A DNA stretch of 64,000 nucleotides from Phycisphaerae bacterium (GCA_028279405.1 JANQNU010000015.1:32735-96734); one strand, 5' to 3'; positions 31,108-39,750 are shown, counted from the first letter of the stretch. The notes: a model not told the origin generated them from the letters alone. Numbers and translations are program-made.

Positions 31108-32352
31108 TCAGAAGTTGGCGTTGCCGTTCATGACACCGTTGTCGTTCCCGTTGGCGGGGCCGTTATCGTTGCCATTCGCGGCGTTGTCGTTCATGTTGCC
31201 GGCACCGTTGTCGTTGCCGTTTCCGCCGTTGAAGTTCCCGTTGCAGATGTTGGCGGAGCAGTCGAGCGCGAGCGCTCCGCTGGTGCGGCCGCCGATGTCG
31301 GCGATGTCGCCTTCAAATACCTGCGGGAAGTCCGGCGGGAACGTGCCGATCGATGCATCGAACTCGATCTCGCCGCGACCGCGGTCATCGACGAAGATCT
31401 GACCGACGACGATGCCTTCAATCGTGACGTCGACGGTCACGAACGATTGTGGCCAGTCGCGGACGCGAGCCCGGAAGTACTCGCAACCGTCGGCAGTGAC
31501 GCTGTACTCGACGCGGCTGTCGAAGGCCAGTTCGACGCGCAAGCGGACCGAGCCGTCGAGGCAGACGCCGCCGTTGCCGTTGTCGTTGCCGTTACCGCCG
31601 TTGTCGTTACCGTTGCCGCCGTTATCGTTCATGTTTCCGGCGCCGTTGTCGTTGCCGTTACCACCGTTGTCGTTACCGTTGCCACCGCCACAGTCGCGGC
31701 AGCTGCTGCCGGTTCCGAGCCAGACGCCGCCGGTTCCGTTGGAGACGAGGTCGACGAATCCGTTGATGTCGCCGACGCTGACCATGCCGTCGCCGTTGAT
31801 GTCGGCGCGGGCGAGGTCGCAATCGGGGAACATCAGGTCGTAGGCATCGGGCTGGGTCAGCGCGAGCACGAACGGGTTGATGTCGCCGACGGAGACGACG
31901 CCGTCGCAATTCATGTCGCCGAGCGTTCCGGCGCTGGCGCATTCGGTTGATGTCCCGACGAAACAGGTGCCGTCGGGCAGACAGCAGGCACCGAGATCGC
32001 CGCCGTTGTCGTTGCCGTTTCCGCCGTTGTCATTCATGTTGCCGGCGTTGTCGTTCCCGTTGGCCGGGCCGTTGTCATTGCCGTTGGCGGGACCGTTGTC
32101 GTTCCCGTTGCCGGCACCGTTGTCGTTCATGTTGGCGGGGCCGTTGTCGTTCCCGTTTCCGGCGTTGTCGTTGCCGTTCGCGGGGCCGTTGTCGTTCCCG
32201 TTACCGAGGCCGGCGTCGACCTTGGCGGTCACGGCAGCTGCATCCTTGTCCGAGAACCCGAGCAGTGCTTGGCCCGGGTCGGTGATACAGCCGACGGCGA
32301 CCGCGAGGGCGGTACCGGCCAGCATTCCACCTATCCACTTCCACTTTCTCAT
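31108..32352 (-). CDS. Lipoprotein with Asn-Asp-Asn-Gly low-complexity repeats and a dockerin
   Basis: 414 residues from ATG 32352 (GAAGGAG eight bases upstream); the open frame runs upstream to 32520 without support. The signal peptide MRKWKWIGGMLAGTALAVAVGC has a good lipobox (AVGC). Three blocks consist of short repeats of the form NGNDNG / GPANGNDNG / GNMNDNG: ~residues 48-120, ~222-262, and the last ~40. Between them lie a small Cys-containing segment (GACCLPDGTCFVGTSTEC), two dockerin-type loops (GDMNCDGVVSVGDINPF, ADINGDGMVSVGDINGF), and a beta domain of about 110 residues (VRLRVELAFDSRVEYSV). Likely a surface lipoprotein; the Asn/Asp/Gly blocks are presumably flexible and may bind calcium. 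The coding strand is supported by the signal peptide, ribosome-binding site and dockerin. Confidence 0.8.
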   Translation of the reverse strand: MRKWKWIGGMLAGTALAVAVGCITDPGQALLGFSDKDAAAVTAKVDAGLGNGNDNGPANGNDNAGNGNDNGPANMNDNGAGNGNDNGPANGNDNGPANGNDNAGNMNDNGGNGNDNGGDLGACCLPDGTCFVGTSTECASAGTLGDMNCDGVVSVGDINPFVLALTQPDAYDLMFPDCDLARADINGDGMVSVGDINGFVDLVSNGTGGVWLGTGSSCRDCGGGNGNDNGGNGNDNGAGNMNDNGGNGNDNGGNGNDNGNGGVCLDGSVRLRVELAFDSRVEYSVTADGCEYFRARVRDWPQSFVTVDVTIEGIVVGQIFVDDRGRGEIEFDASIGTFPPDFPQVFEGDIADIGGRTSGALALDCSANICNGNFNGGNGNDNGAGNMNDNAANGNDNGPANGNDNGVMNGNANF

Positions 32353-33327
32353 GCATACGCTCCTTCGAAAAACGACTGACAGTTCGTGGCCATTCGAGTT
32401 CAGGGGCCACTCCCTACCCGGCAAGTCGCTCGGAACAAGGCTTGAGCAGGCCCTGCCGATTCGCAGCAATACAGCGGCGAATGCACCGAGCCGGCTCGTA
32501 GCGGCCCACACCCCGTCCAAGTCAACCCTTGGTCACTGAGCAGAGCGCGGTATGCCCGAAGAAATACGCCCGGAGCGCAAAAAGTGTGGATTCACCTTTT
32601 GGTGATGAGCGCGGACGGAAGGGAAGTGCGCCGCCAAGGAGGGCGTTCATGCGAGCCCGGAGCGCAAGCGACGGTGGGAGCAAGCTCTCGATGAGGCAGG
32701 CGTCTACGCGCCTGCCGCCAAGACATTGCTTTTTGGGGTGGCACTGGCGGCTTGTCCGCCAGTGTCGGGAGCGTACCAGTCATGGGAAATCGCGGAGTCG
32801 ACGAAGGTTGCATTTGTAAGCACGGTGTCTCTTTATCTAGGACGCTTTGGATGCCGAAGCGCATCGCGGCATCGCGGTGATGTAGGGGTTGGTTTCTCAG
32901 GCGGCGATGCTCATGCTCAACATCGCTTCGTGGGCGCGCGACTTGATTCGGTCTCGCAAAGACTAGCGTAAGGAAGGGCAACGTTTTGAGTACGGTCTAG
33001 CACTGGCGGGCAAGCCGCCGGTGCCACCCGGTGCGTTCTTGAAGGGGGCGCACGGTACACGTCTACTCTGTAACAAAGAGCGCTCGGCCCGGGGCGCACC
33101 AAGGCGTCCCGGACCGGGCCTAGAGGAGAAGGCTTGTTGAATCCGGCCGGCGTTCTTGGCAGCGTGTCCCTTGCAGGACGTGTACGCTGCCGTACCGCCG
33201 TCCGTCCGCGTCCGCTTGAACCCCTCGCACGCGATCAGGGCTCGCGTCTGGCGGGTACGTATGCTGCCAGGGAGCGATCATGCGAGCGCGGAGCGCGAGT
33301 GAAGCGTGGTTCCGGCGCTGGTTCGGG
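32353..33327. other. Long intergenic region with repeat elements and no convincing gene
   Basis: About 975 bases. Seen: a GAGCGCAAGCGA-family arm at 32652-32674; GAGGCAGGCGTCTACGCG near 32693-32710; a perfect hairpin CACTGGCGG/CCGCCAGTG at 32742-32764; a partly inverted copy of that element near 33000-33028; and GGTGCGTTCTTGAAGGGGGC at 33030-33049, which resembles 57935-57954. There is a GGCCCGGGG..CCCGGACCGGGCC inverted repeat at about 33088-33119, and an opposed GAGCGC arm pair at 33221-33244 and 33283-33301. Short open frames here run across repeats and look unreal. The stretch 32780-32990 holds nothing I recognise. Confidence 0.65.
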
Positions 33328-34107
33328 CTAGGAAGCCTGATGCGGACTGGGCGTGCCGGGCCGGGTGGCCGTTGTCGACGTCGTCTGGCGTCCCTCATGC
33401 TTGATGTCGCGGTAGAGCTTGAAGAGTTCGCGGAACGCTTTGAGGATCACCTTGAGATTGGCGCCTGTCTGTTCGCCGACGGTGCGCGGGTAGTGCTGCA
33501 CGCCGATCTGGCCGATGCGGTAGCCGAGGTTGGTTGCCTTGGCGAGAATCTCGGTGTCGATCAGGGCGCCGGTACTCTGCATCGTAATGCGTTCGAAGAG
33601 CGTTCGCGGATAGAGTTTGAAGGCGCAGTCCACGTCACGGATTCGGAAGCCGAAGAGCCGCTTGACCAGCGTCCCCCATGCCCAGGCGTTGAGCTTGCGT
33701 TGGAGCGGATCCTGACGGTTGATCCGATAACAGGAGACGATGTCGCAGGTCTCCAACAGCGGGAGCAGCCGAGGGAGTTCGGCGAGGTCGAACTGTCCGT
33801 CTCCGTCGGTGTAGAAGATCCATTTCTTGGATGCTTCGTTGAAGCCGCGTTGGAGGGCGCCGCCGTAGCCGCGGTTGGGTCGGTTATGGACGGCGCGGAC
33901 CTCCGGCAGCTCAGCCGCGAGTGCGTCGGCCAACTCGGCGGTGCGGTCCTTGCTGCCGTCGTTGACGATGATGACTTCCAGGTCGTCGGTCACCTGCTTG
34001 CCGGCTGCGACCGCTGCGCGGATGACGCGATCCACGTTGCCTTCTTCGTTGTAGCAGGGGAAGAAGATCGTGAGCGATTCGAGCTTGCCGTTGGGTTGGT
34101 CGGTCAT
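33328..34107 (-). CDS. Family 2 glycosyltransferase, dolichyl/undecaprenyl-phosphate sugar synthase-like
   Basis: 259 residues from ATG 34107; GAGGAG lies eight bases upstream. LTIFFPCYNEEGNVDRVIRAA begins the GT-A fold. Next come LEVIIVNDGSKDRTAE (nucleotide-binding DG), NRGYGGALQRGFNEAS, and WIFYTDGDGQFDLAELPRLLPLL with the DxD-type metal site DGDGQFD. RDVDCAFKLYPRTLFERI and LIDTEILAKATNLGYRIGQIGV complete the DPM1-like core. No C-terminal TM segments, so it is a soluble or membrane-peripheral cytosolic enzyme. It probably charges polyprenyl phosphate with a sugar, which would supply the donor for GT-C enzymes such as the two in this window; that link is inference. Divergent from rpsJ. Confidence 0.85.
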   Translation of the reverse strand: MTDQPNGKLESLTIFFPCYNEEGNVDRVIRAAVAAGKQVTDDLEVIIVNDGSKDRTAELADALAAELPEVRAVHNRPNRGYGGALQRGFNEASKKWIFYTDGDGQFDLAELPRLLPLLETCDIVSCYRINRQDPLQRKLNAWAWGTLVKRLFGFRIRDVDCAFKLYPRTLFERITMQSTGALIDTEILAKATNLGYRIGQIGVQHYPRTVGEQTGANLKVILKAFRELFKLYRDIKHEGRQTTSTTATRPGTPSPHQAS

Positions 34108-34497
34108 AGCCATTCTCCTCATTTGATCGGTTCGTCTGCTCCAACAGAGCTGCCGGGGGGGTGGGAAATACCGAGAGGGCGCATTTTTCGCCGACGGCGT
34201 GCTCGGCGAGGGCTTGGCGGGCGTGGTTGGGGGCGATCGCATGCCGGCGGGAAGGACGGCTGGAGCGTTGGTCGTGGGTTCGGCAGGCTGGTGTTCTCGT
34301 CAGGTCTTGCCCGTTTGTTGCCCGGGCATGGCCGGTTCTCGACGTCGGCCTTCGGATCGGCGGACTGTTTTTTTCCGATCGGCGCAACGCGGTTGAAAAT
34401 CTGGCACGGGCGTGCTTGACGCGGTTTGCGGGGTGGGTACACTGTCTCGTCTCGGCATTTCGAGCCGGGAACAGTGGAAGTCTGTGAAGGGAAGCCC
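34108..34497. other. Divergent intergenic region between the glycosyltransferase and rpsJ
   Basis: About 390 bases without a gene I can support. The right end holds the rpsJ promoter and leader. A T-rich run (GACTGTTTTTTTCCGATCGG) sits near 34363-34382. The remainder shows no repeat of the families found in other gaps. Confidence 0.5.
34416..34443 (+). promoter_or_regulatory. Predicted sigma70-type promoter of the S10-spc-alpha supercluster
   Basis: TTGACG (34416-34421) and TACACT (34438-34443) are 16 bases apart, one of the best promoter matches in the window. Transcription would start near 34450, leaving a leader of about 48 bases before GTG 34498. The leader contains a small CGGC/GCCG hairpin (about 34453-34469). 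It is too short for an E. coli-like S10 leader with an L4-binding structure. Confidence 0.6.
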
Positions 34498-34812
34498 GTG
34501 GCGACGTCAGGCGAACGAATCAGGATTCGGATGGAGGCGTACGACCATCGCGCACTCGATGCGTCGGCGCAGGAGATCGTGGACCAGGCCAAGCGGACGA
34601 GTGCCCGCGTCTGTGGTCCGATTCCGCTACCCACCCGCATCGAACGCTTCACTGTCCTTCGCAGCCCCCACATTGACAAGAAATCCCGCGAACAATTCGA
34701 GATGCGTACCCACAAGCGGGTGATCGACATCTTCGAGGCCAACGCACGAACGGTCGAGGCGTTGCATCGTCTGGTCGTTCCTGCGGGTGTGTTCGTGAAA
34801 ATCAAGGCGTAG
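34498..34812 (+). CDS. rpsJ: 30S ribosomal protein S10
   Basis: 104 residues from GTG 34498 with AAGGGA five bases upstream; the frame extends to 34426 without support. [60 protein letters not shown] and the C-terminal LPAGV-like [12 protein letters not shown] are diagnostic. S10 sits in the 30S head and in other bacteria also joins NusB in antitermination. First gene of the supercluster; rpsL, rpsG, fusA and tuf do not precede it here. Confidence 0.97.
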   Translation: MATSGERIRIRMEAYDHRALDASAQEIVDQAKRTSARVCGPIPLPTRIERFTVLRSPHIDKKSREQFEMRTHKRVIDIFEANARTVEALHRLVVPAGVFVKIKA

Positions 34813-34887
34813 CGAACCCGATCGCACAGCCAATGGGTCCGTCTGAACGCGCGGCGGTTCGTCGCGTAGCGCAAGGAGTGCCGAGGG

Positions 34888-35547
34888 ATGATCCCGGCGA
34901 TTTTGGGCCGAAAAATCGGAATGACGCAGATCTTCAACGCGGAGACCGGTGCTCGTGTTCCGGTGACGGTCGTGCAGGCTGGTCCGTGCACGGTTTTGCA
35001 GGCGAAGACGGCGGATGGTCCGGACGGATACAACGGGTTGCAGCTCGGATTCGAGGACGTCAAGCCGCATCGTTCGACGTTGCCGGAGATCGGCCACGCT
35101 CGCAAGTCCAACACGGCGCCGAAGCGGTTTGTGCGAGAGTTTCGTCTCGAGGAGGCCTCGGACAAGGGAGTCGGGGACACGATCACGGTCGACATCTTCG
35201 CCGAGAACGAGGTGAAGTGGGTGGATGTGGTCGGTACGACGAAGGGCAAGGGGTTCCAGGGCGGCATGCGTCGCTGGGGGTTCGGTGGCCAGCCGGCGTC
35301 GCACGGTACGGAGCGCAAGCACCGGTCGCCGGGCTCGATCGGTGGCCGCGCTCAGAATCTTGGAACCAGCAGCGCCATCAAGAAGGGCAAGAAGATGGCC
35401 GGGCACATGGGGCACAATCGCTGCACGATTCGCTCTCAGGAGTTGATGAAGGTAGACGCGGAAAACAACATGCTGCTGATTCGGGGTGCCGTTCCGGGCC
35501 CGAACGGCGGGTTTGTCATTGTTCGTAAGGCCAAGACGCGCGAGTAA
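34888..35547 (+). CDS. rplC: 50S ribosomal protein L3
   Basis: 219 residues from ATG 34888 after AAGGAG. It opens with ILGRKIGMTQIFNAETGARVPVTVVQAGPC, has GTTKGKGFQGGMRRWGF, and the conserved core loop GSIGGRAQNLG...KKGKKMAGHMG that reaches toward the peptidyl-transferase centre, with the Gln of GGQPASHGT nearby (target of PrmB in enterobacteria). Early 23S assembly protein. The gap from rpsJ is 75 bases, the largest in this part of the cluster. Confidence 0.97.
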   Translation: MIPAILGRKIGMTQIFNAETGARVPVTVVQAGPCTVLQAKTADGPDGYNGLQLGFEDVKPHRSTLPEIGHARKSNTAPKRFVREFRLEEASDKGVGDTITVDIFAENEVKWVDVVGTTKGKGFQGGMRRWGFGGQPASHGTERKHRSPGSIGGRAQNLGTSSAIKKGKKMAGHMGHNRCTIRSQELMKVDAENNMLLIRGAVPGPNGGFVIVRKAKTRE

Positions 35548-35552
35548 CTGCG

Positions 35553-36197
35553 ATGTTGACCATTCCGATTTATGACGAGGCCGGCAAGCAGACCGGCCAG
35601 GAGCAGATCGACGAGCAGTTGCTCGGCGGGACGGTGCGGCCGGCGCTGCTGAAGCAGGCGATCGTCATGTTCCGGGCCAACCAGCGGCAGGGCCACGCGA
35701 CCACCCGCAGTCGCGGGATGATCGACGGCTCGACGCGCAAGCTCTATCGCCAGAAGGGGACGGGGCGGGCCCGAATGGGGACCGTGCGGTCACCGATCCG
35801 GCGTGGTGGCGGTGTGGCGTTTGCCAAAGCGGTGCGCGACTATCGGCAGGCGATGCCCAAGAAAATGCGTCGGCTAGCGCGGCGGAACGCCGTCCTGGCG
35901 AAGATCGAGGGCGGGCAGGTCCTGATCGTGGATCGTCTTAGCTTTGAAAAGCCGCAGACCAAACGGTTCGCGGCGATGCTTGGAAAGCTGAACGTCGCGG
36001 GTACGTGCCTGTTTATGGTCGGCGGTCAGGAGCCGGTCCTGTTCAAGAGTGGCCGCAATATCCCGACCGTCGAAATCATGGACGTAGCGGAGATGAATGC
36101 TTATAAGGTGCTTGCTCGCAAGCACCTTATTTTTACAAAGGGCGCGTTCGAGCTGTTTCGCAACGGCCTGACCGGCGCTGCGAAGGCGGAGGCGTAG
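35553..36197 (+). CDS. rplD: 50S ribosomal protein L4
   Basis: 214 residues, five bases after rplC. MLTIPIYDEAGKQTGQEQID, then the tunnel-loop region with RQKGTGRARMGTVRSPIRRGGGVAF, and VLIVDRLSFEKPQTKRFAAML. L4 lines the exit tunnel and, in E. coli, represses its own operon at the leader. An unusual feature lies in its 3' coding part: a perfect 13-bp inverted repeat followed by T5 (36103-36134), listed separately. The residues encoded there (KVLARKHLIFTKGA) fit the normal L4 C-terminus, so the protein is intact. Confidence 0.97.
   Translation: MLTIPIYDEAGKQTGQEQIDEQLLGGTVRPALLKQAIVMFRANQRQGHATTRSRGMIDGSTRKLYRQKGTGRARMGTVRSPIRRGGGVAFAKAVRDYRQAMPKKMRRLARRNAVLAKIEGGQVLIVDRLSFEKPQTKRFAAMLGKLNVAGTCLFMVGGQEPVLFKSGRNIPTVEIMDVAEMNAYKVLARKHLIFTKGAFELFRNGLTGAAKAEA
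36103..36134 (+). promoter_or_regulatory. Intragenic terminator-like hairpin in rplD (13-bp perfect stem plus T-run)
   Basis: ATAAGGTGCTTGC (36103-36115) and GCAAGCACCTTAT (36118-36130) are exact reverse complements separated by TC, and T5 covers 36130-36134. On the coding strand this has the form of an intrinsic terminator, placed about 65 bases before the rplD stop and thus upstream of rplW and most of the supercluster. It could attenuate transcription, pause RNA polymerase or set mRNA processing. Coding constraint alone does not require the match. Confidence 0.6.
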
Positions 36198-36200
36198 GGC

Positions 36201-36494
36201 GTGGATATCTATCACACGATCATTCGGCCGGTCGTCACCGAGAAGAGCTCGCACCAGGCGCGCGGCAACACCAAGCTGCATGGCGGAAGCTACACGTTCG
36301 AGGTGCGGTCGCAGGCGAATAAGGCGGAGGTCCGCGACGCGGTGGAGAAGATCTACGGCGTCAAGGTGGTGGACGTTCGGACCAACGTTCGTAAGGGTAA
36401 GCTGCGTCGCTTTCGGCTGCACTACGGTCGCATGTCGGACATAAAGCGGGCGATCGTGACGGTCGACAAGGACAGTCACATCGACCTGTTCTAG
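36201..36494 (+). CDS. rplW: 50S ribosomal protein L23
   Basis: 97 residues with a GTG start three bases after rplD. MDIYHTIIRPVVTEKSSHQA is the typical N-terminus, followed by YTFEVRSQANKAEVRDAVEKIYGVKVVDVRTN and KRAIVTV. L23 lies at the tunnel exit and docks SRP, trigger factor and SecY. The C-terminus ends in DSHIDLF, the common IDLF ending. Confidence 0.97.
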   Translation: MDIYHTIIRPVVTEKSSHQARGNTKLHGGSYTFEVRSQANKAEVRDAVEKIYGVKVVDVRTNVRKGKLRRFRLHYGRMSDIKRAIVTVDKDSHIDLF

Positions 36495-36512
36495 TGATTT
36501 GAGGGTGCCGCG

Positions 36513-37385
36513 ATGGGCGTGAAGATTTACAAGAGTACTTCGCCGGGCCGGCGGAACGCGAGTGTCAACGACTACGCGGAGATTACGTTCCGGCACAAGA
36601 ACCGCCCGGAGAAGTCACTGACCGAGCCGCTGAAGAAGAAGGGCGGCCGCAACCATCACGGCAAGATCACCGCACGACACCGCGGGGGCGGCAACAAGCG
36701 GCTCTATCGGCGGATCGATTTCAAGCGGACCAAGGATGGGCAGCCGGCGAAGGTGCTCGAGATCCAATACGACCCGAATCGCACTTGTCACATCGCACTG
36801 TTGCAGTACCCGGATGGCGAAAAGCGATACATCCTGGCGCCGCTCGGCCTGAAGGCGGGTGCGACGGTCGAGAGCGGGCCGGGTGCCGAGCCCAATCTGG
36901 GCAACGCGATGCCGTTGAAGAACATTCCGGTCGGGATGGACATTCACAACGTCGAGATGCACCCGGGCCAAGGTGGCAAGCTTGTCCGGACGGCGGGCGG
37001 CGTTGCGCGGCTGATGGCCCGCGAGGGCAACTGGGCAGTCGTCCAACTCCCCTCCGGCGAGATGCGCAAGGTACGGGTCGAGTGCCGGGCGACGCTGGGC
37101 CAACTCGGCAACACGGATCATCAGAACATCAAGCTCGGTAAGGCGGGTCGCAATCGGCATCGCGGCTGGCGGCCGCATGTTCGCGGCAAGGCGATGAACC
37201 CGGTGGCGCATCCGCTGGGCGGCGGCGAAGGTCGCAGCAATGGCGGGCGGCATCCGTGCTCGCGCACGGGCCTGTTGGCCAAGGGCGGGCGAACGCGTAA
37301 CCCGCGGAAGGTATCGAATCGTCGGATCCTGCGGCGACGGATCACCAAGTCGTACGGCGAAGCCAAGCTTCGGCGGAAGAAGTAA
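36513..37385 (+). CDS. rplB: 50S ribosomal protein L2
   Basis: 290 residues, slightly longer than the usual ~275. It has [32 protein letters not shown], the KRxYRxIDFKR run ([23 protein letters not shown]), and the C-terminal [31 protein letters not shown]. That block contains the conserved His (in [11 protein letters not shown]) implicated in peptidyl-transferase support. Essential for 50S assembly and subunit joining. Confidence 0.97.
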   Translation: MGVKIYKSTSPGRRNASVNDYAEITFRHKNRPEKSLTEPLKKKGGRNHHGKITARHRGGGNKRLYRRIDFKRTKDGQPAKVLEIQYDPNRTCHIALLQYPDGEKRYILAPLGLKAGATVESGPGAEPNLGNAMPLKNIPVGMDIHNVEMHPGQGGKLVRTAGGVARLMAREGNWAVVQLPSGEMRKVRVECRATLGQLGNTDHQNIKLGKAGRNRHRGWRPHVRGKAMNPVAHPLGGGEGRSNGGRHPCSRTGLLAKGGRTRNPRKVSNRRILRRRITKSYGEAKLRRKK

Positions 37386-37397
37386 GAGGGACGGCGC

Positions 37398-37661
37398 ATG
37401 TCGCGAAGTGTCAAGAAGGGCCCGTACGTCGACGAGAAGCTTTACGCCAAGGCGATGGCGATGCGCGATTCCGGGCGGAGCACGCCGGTGCGGACCTGGA
37501 GTCGGGCGTGCACGATCGTGCCGGAGTTCGTCGGCATCAACTTCGAGGTCCACAACGGCCGGCATTTCCTGAAGGTATTCGTTACCGAAGATATGGTCGG
37601 ACACAAGTTGGGTGAGTTTTCGCCGACGCGGACATTTAAGTCCCATACGGGCAAGAAGTAA
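37398..37661 (+). CDS. rpsS: 30S ribosomal protein S19
   Basis: 87 residues, 12 bases after rpl[21 protein letters not shown] at the N-terminus, then [52 protein letters not shown], which is diagnostic of S19. Part of the 30S head near S13. Confidence 0.97.
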   Translation: MSRSVKKGPYVDEKLYAKAMAMRDSGRSTPVRTWSRACTIVPEFVGINFEVHNGRHFLKVFVTEDMVGHKLGEFSPTRTFKSHTGKK

Positions 37662-37676
37662 GGCGAGGTTGAAGCG

Positions 37677-38006
37677 ATGGCCTGGAGTGCCAAACATCGA
37701 TACGCCCGAATCTCCGAGCGCAAGGCGCGGCTGGTGGCGGACATGATCCGCGGAATGGACTGCAGTGAGGCGGTCGACGTACTCAAGCACACGCACAATC
37801 GCGGTGCCTCGTTTGTAGTTCGTGTGTTGCAGTCCGCGATGGCCAATGCGAACGAGAAGGAAGCGAACATGAATCGGTTGTTCGTATCGGAAACGTTCGT
37901 GGACGAAGGCCCGATCATCAAGCGTTGGCGGCCGAAGGATCGCGGCCGGGCGCATCCGATTCAGAAGCGCACCAGCCATATCACCGTTGTCGTGGATGAG
38001 GATTAA
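37677..38006 (+). CDS. rplV: 50S ribosomal protein L22
   Basis: 109 residues. WSAKHRYARISERKARLVADMIRGMDCSEAVDVLKHT, then SAMANANEKEANMNRLFVSETFVDEGPIIKRWRPKDRGRAHPIQKRTSHITVVV. The loop RWRPKDRGRAHPI is the conserved tunnel hairpin of L22. The next gene starts two bases after the stop. Confidence 0.97.
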   Translation: MAWSAKHRYARISERKARLVADMIRGMDCSEAVDVLKHTHNRGASFVVRVLQSAMANANEKEANMNRLFVSETFVDEGPIIKRWRPKDRGRAHPIQKRTSHITVVVDED

Positions 38007-38008
38007 TC

Positions 38009-38710
38009 GTGGGACAGAAGTGTAACCCCATCGGATTTCGCGTCGGCGTCACGGAAGGTTGGAAGTCGCGCTGGTACGCTCCAAAGCAGGCGTTTGGCGA
38101 CTTTCTGGTCGAAGATGAGCGGATTCGCAAGTTCGTCAACAACAAGCTGAACAAGCAACCGCCGTACGCGGGGATTTCGAAAATCGAGATCGAGCGGACC
38201 CGTGACGAGGTCAAGGTCGTGTTGCACACGGCGCGACCTGGTGTGGTCATCGGGGCCAAGGGAGCGGAAGTCGACAAGCTTCGCGAGGAACTCGAGGATC
38301 TGATCGACCGCCGGGTGGCGGTCAACATCATCGAGATCAAGAATCCTGATATCGATGCCCGGTTGGTCGGGCAGGCGATTGCCGAGCAGTTGCGGAAGCG
38401 CAGCAGTTTTCGGCGGGTCATGAAGCAGCGGTGCGAGGCGGCGATGTCCTCCGGAGCGCGGGGTGTGAAGATCATCTGTTCGGGTCGACTGGGGAACCAG
38501 GAAATGGCCCGCACCGAGACCCAGATGCTCGGCTCGATCCCGCTGCAGACGTTGCAGGCCGAGGTGGACTACGCGGTGACGGTTGCGGTGACGACTGTCG
38601 GCACCATCGGAATCAAAGTATGGGTCTATCGCGGAGCGTATGGTGACGCGCCCGCGGAGGCGACGGGTGGTCGGGACGGCGGTCGTTTCCGTCGGCGCAA
38701 CCGTCGCTAA
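38009..38710 (+). CDS. rpsC: 30S ribosomal protein S3
   Basis: 233 residues, GTG start. GQKCNPIGFRVGVTEGWKSRWYA opens the protein, then the KH-domain signature RPGVVIGAKGAEVDKLREEL and the C-terminal GVKIICSGRLGNQEMARTE ... DYAVTVAVTTVGTIGIKVWVYRG. S3 forms the mRNA entry channel with S4 and S5 and acts in helicase activity. A short Arg-rich tail ends the protein. Confidence 0.97.
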   Translation: MGQKCNPIGFRVGVTEGWKSRWYAPKQAFGDFLVEDERIRKFVNNKLNKQPPYAGISKIEIERTRDEVKVVLHTARPGVVIGAKGAEVDKLREELEDLIDRRVAVNIIEIKNPDIDARLVGQAIAEQLRKRSSFRRVMKQRCEAAMSSGARGVKIICSGRLGNQEMARTETQMLGSIPLQTLQAEVDYAVTVAVTTVGTIGIKVWVYRGAYGDAPAEATGGRDGGRFRRRNRR

Positions 38711-38739
38711 GCAGATAAGCGGAATCAGGAGTAGCGGTT

Positions 38740-39162
38740 ATGCCCGCCAACATGCCGAAACGCGTGAAGTATCGCAAGGCCCAGAAGGGGCGGCTGCGCG
38801 GGAACGCTTCCAGCGGCAACTATGTGGCGTACGGCGAGTTCGGTTTACAGGCGCTGGAGCCGGGTCGCGTGAATGCCCGGCACATCGAGGCCGGCCGAAT
38901 CGCGGCGACGCACTTTCTGCAGCGCGAGGGTCGAATTTACATTCGCATCTTCCCGCACAAGCCGATTTCGTCCAAGCCGCTCGAGACCCGGATGGGCAAG
39001 GGCAAAGGCGAGCCTGACTATTGGACTTCCGAGGTCCGGCCGGGGACGGTGCTGTACGAGATTGGTGGCGTGTCAGAGGACCTGGCGCGGTCTGCGTTGA
39101 CGCGCATTGCGCACAAGATGCCGGTACGAACGCGGTTCGTCGCTCGGCGGCATGGTCTGTAG
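38740..39162 (+). CDS. rplP: 50S ribosomal protein L16
   Basis: 140 residues. MPKRVKYRKAQKGRLRGNASSGNYVAYGEFGLQALEPGRVNARHIEAGRIA, then FPHKPISSKPLETRMGKGKGEPDYWTSEVRPGTVLYEIGGV. It contacts the A-site tRNA region of the 50S subunit; the Arg of the KPLETRMGKGKG segment is in the position hydroxylated in E. coli L16. Confidence 0.97.
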   Translation: MPANMPKRVKYRKAQKGRLRGNASSGNYVAYGEFGLQALEPGRVNARHIEAGRIAATHFLQREGRIYIRIFPHKPISSKPLETRMGKGKGEPDYWTSEVRPGTVLYEIGGVSEDLARSALTRIAHKMPVRTRFVARRHGL

Positions 39163-39170
39163 AGGTAGTG

Positions 39171-39410
39171 ATGAAGTCAGAAGAAGTGCGCGCGATGAAG
39201 ACGGACGAATTGCACCAGGAGCTGGAGCGACTGCGTCGCAAGCAGTTCGAGTTACGGTCGCAGTCCGTGACGGAGAAGCTCGAGGATCCGACGCTGCTGA
39301 TGAAGACGCGGCGGGACATTGCCCGGATTCTGACGGTGATGCGCGAGCGTGGCGAGCAGAACGTGGAACAGTATCAGGCCCATTTGACGGCAGCGGCGGC
39401 GCGTCGCTAG
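39171..39410 (+). CDS. rpmC: 50S ribosomal protein L29
   Basis: 79 residues from ATG 39171; a GTG lies one codon upstream. MKSEEVRAMKTDELHQELERLRRKQFELRSQSVTEKLEDPTLLMKTRRDIARILTVMRE is the complete two-helix L29 pattern (ELxxLRxExFxLR.. and IRRxIARIxTVLRE). The tail (QYQAHLTAAAARR) is a few residues longer than usual. It lies near the tunnel exit with L23. Confidence 0.95.
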   Translation: MKSEEVRAMKTDELHQELERLRRKQFELRSQSVTEKLEDPTLLMKTRRDIARILTVMRERGEQNVEQYQAHLTAAAARR

Positions 39411-39447
39411 GGACGAACCCGAGGCATTGAAGGACGCGGATCAGAGT

Positions 39448-39750
39448 ATGAGCATGACGACGGAACAAACCGCTTCTTCTCGATCGATGCGGGCGGTGCG
39501 CAGCGGCGTGGTAGCGTCCGCCGTCCGCGACAAGACGATCGCGGTGACGGTGCAGTATCAGGTCAAGCACGGCAAGTATGGCAAGTTCATGTTGCGGGAG
39601 ACGACACTGCACGCCCATGACGAGGCGAATGAGTGCCGCAAGGGTGATCGGGTCGAGGTGGCGGAGTGCCGGCCGTACAGCAAGACCAAGCATTGGCGGT
39701 TGGTGAAGGTGCTGGAGAAAGCGCCGGAGCAGCCGGGGGGTGCGCGATGA
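39448..39750 (+). CDS. rpsQ: 30S ribosomal protein S17
   Basis: 100 residues from ATG 39448; ATG 39454 and TTG 39427 are also in frame. After a Thr/Ser-rich N-terminal stretch, [75 protein letters not shown] is S17 throughout (KTIxVxV, HDE.NEC..GD.V.I.E.RPLSKTK.WRLV). Primary 16S-binding protein. Its stop overlaps the rplN start. Confidence 0.96.
   Translation: MSMTTEQTASSRSMRAVRSGVVASAVRDKTIAVTVQYQVKHGKYGKFMLRETTLHAHDEANECRKGDRVEVAECRPYSKTKHWRLVKVLEKAPEQPGGAR

Noticed and set aside
31072..31950. A 292-codon plus-strand frame rich in Val/Ala opposite the NDNG lipoprotein
   Set aside because: It arises from the reverse complement of the repeat units. The minus strand has the lipobox, GAAGGAG site and dockerin loops.
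32592..32981. A 129-codon minus-strand frame in the long gap upstream of the NDNG lipoprotein
   Set aside because: Half of it is repeat sequence; no ribosome-binding site, no recognisable domain.
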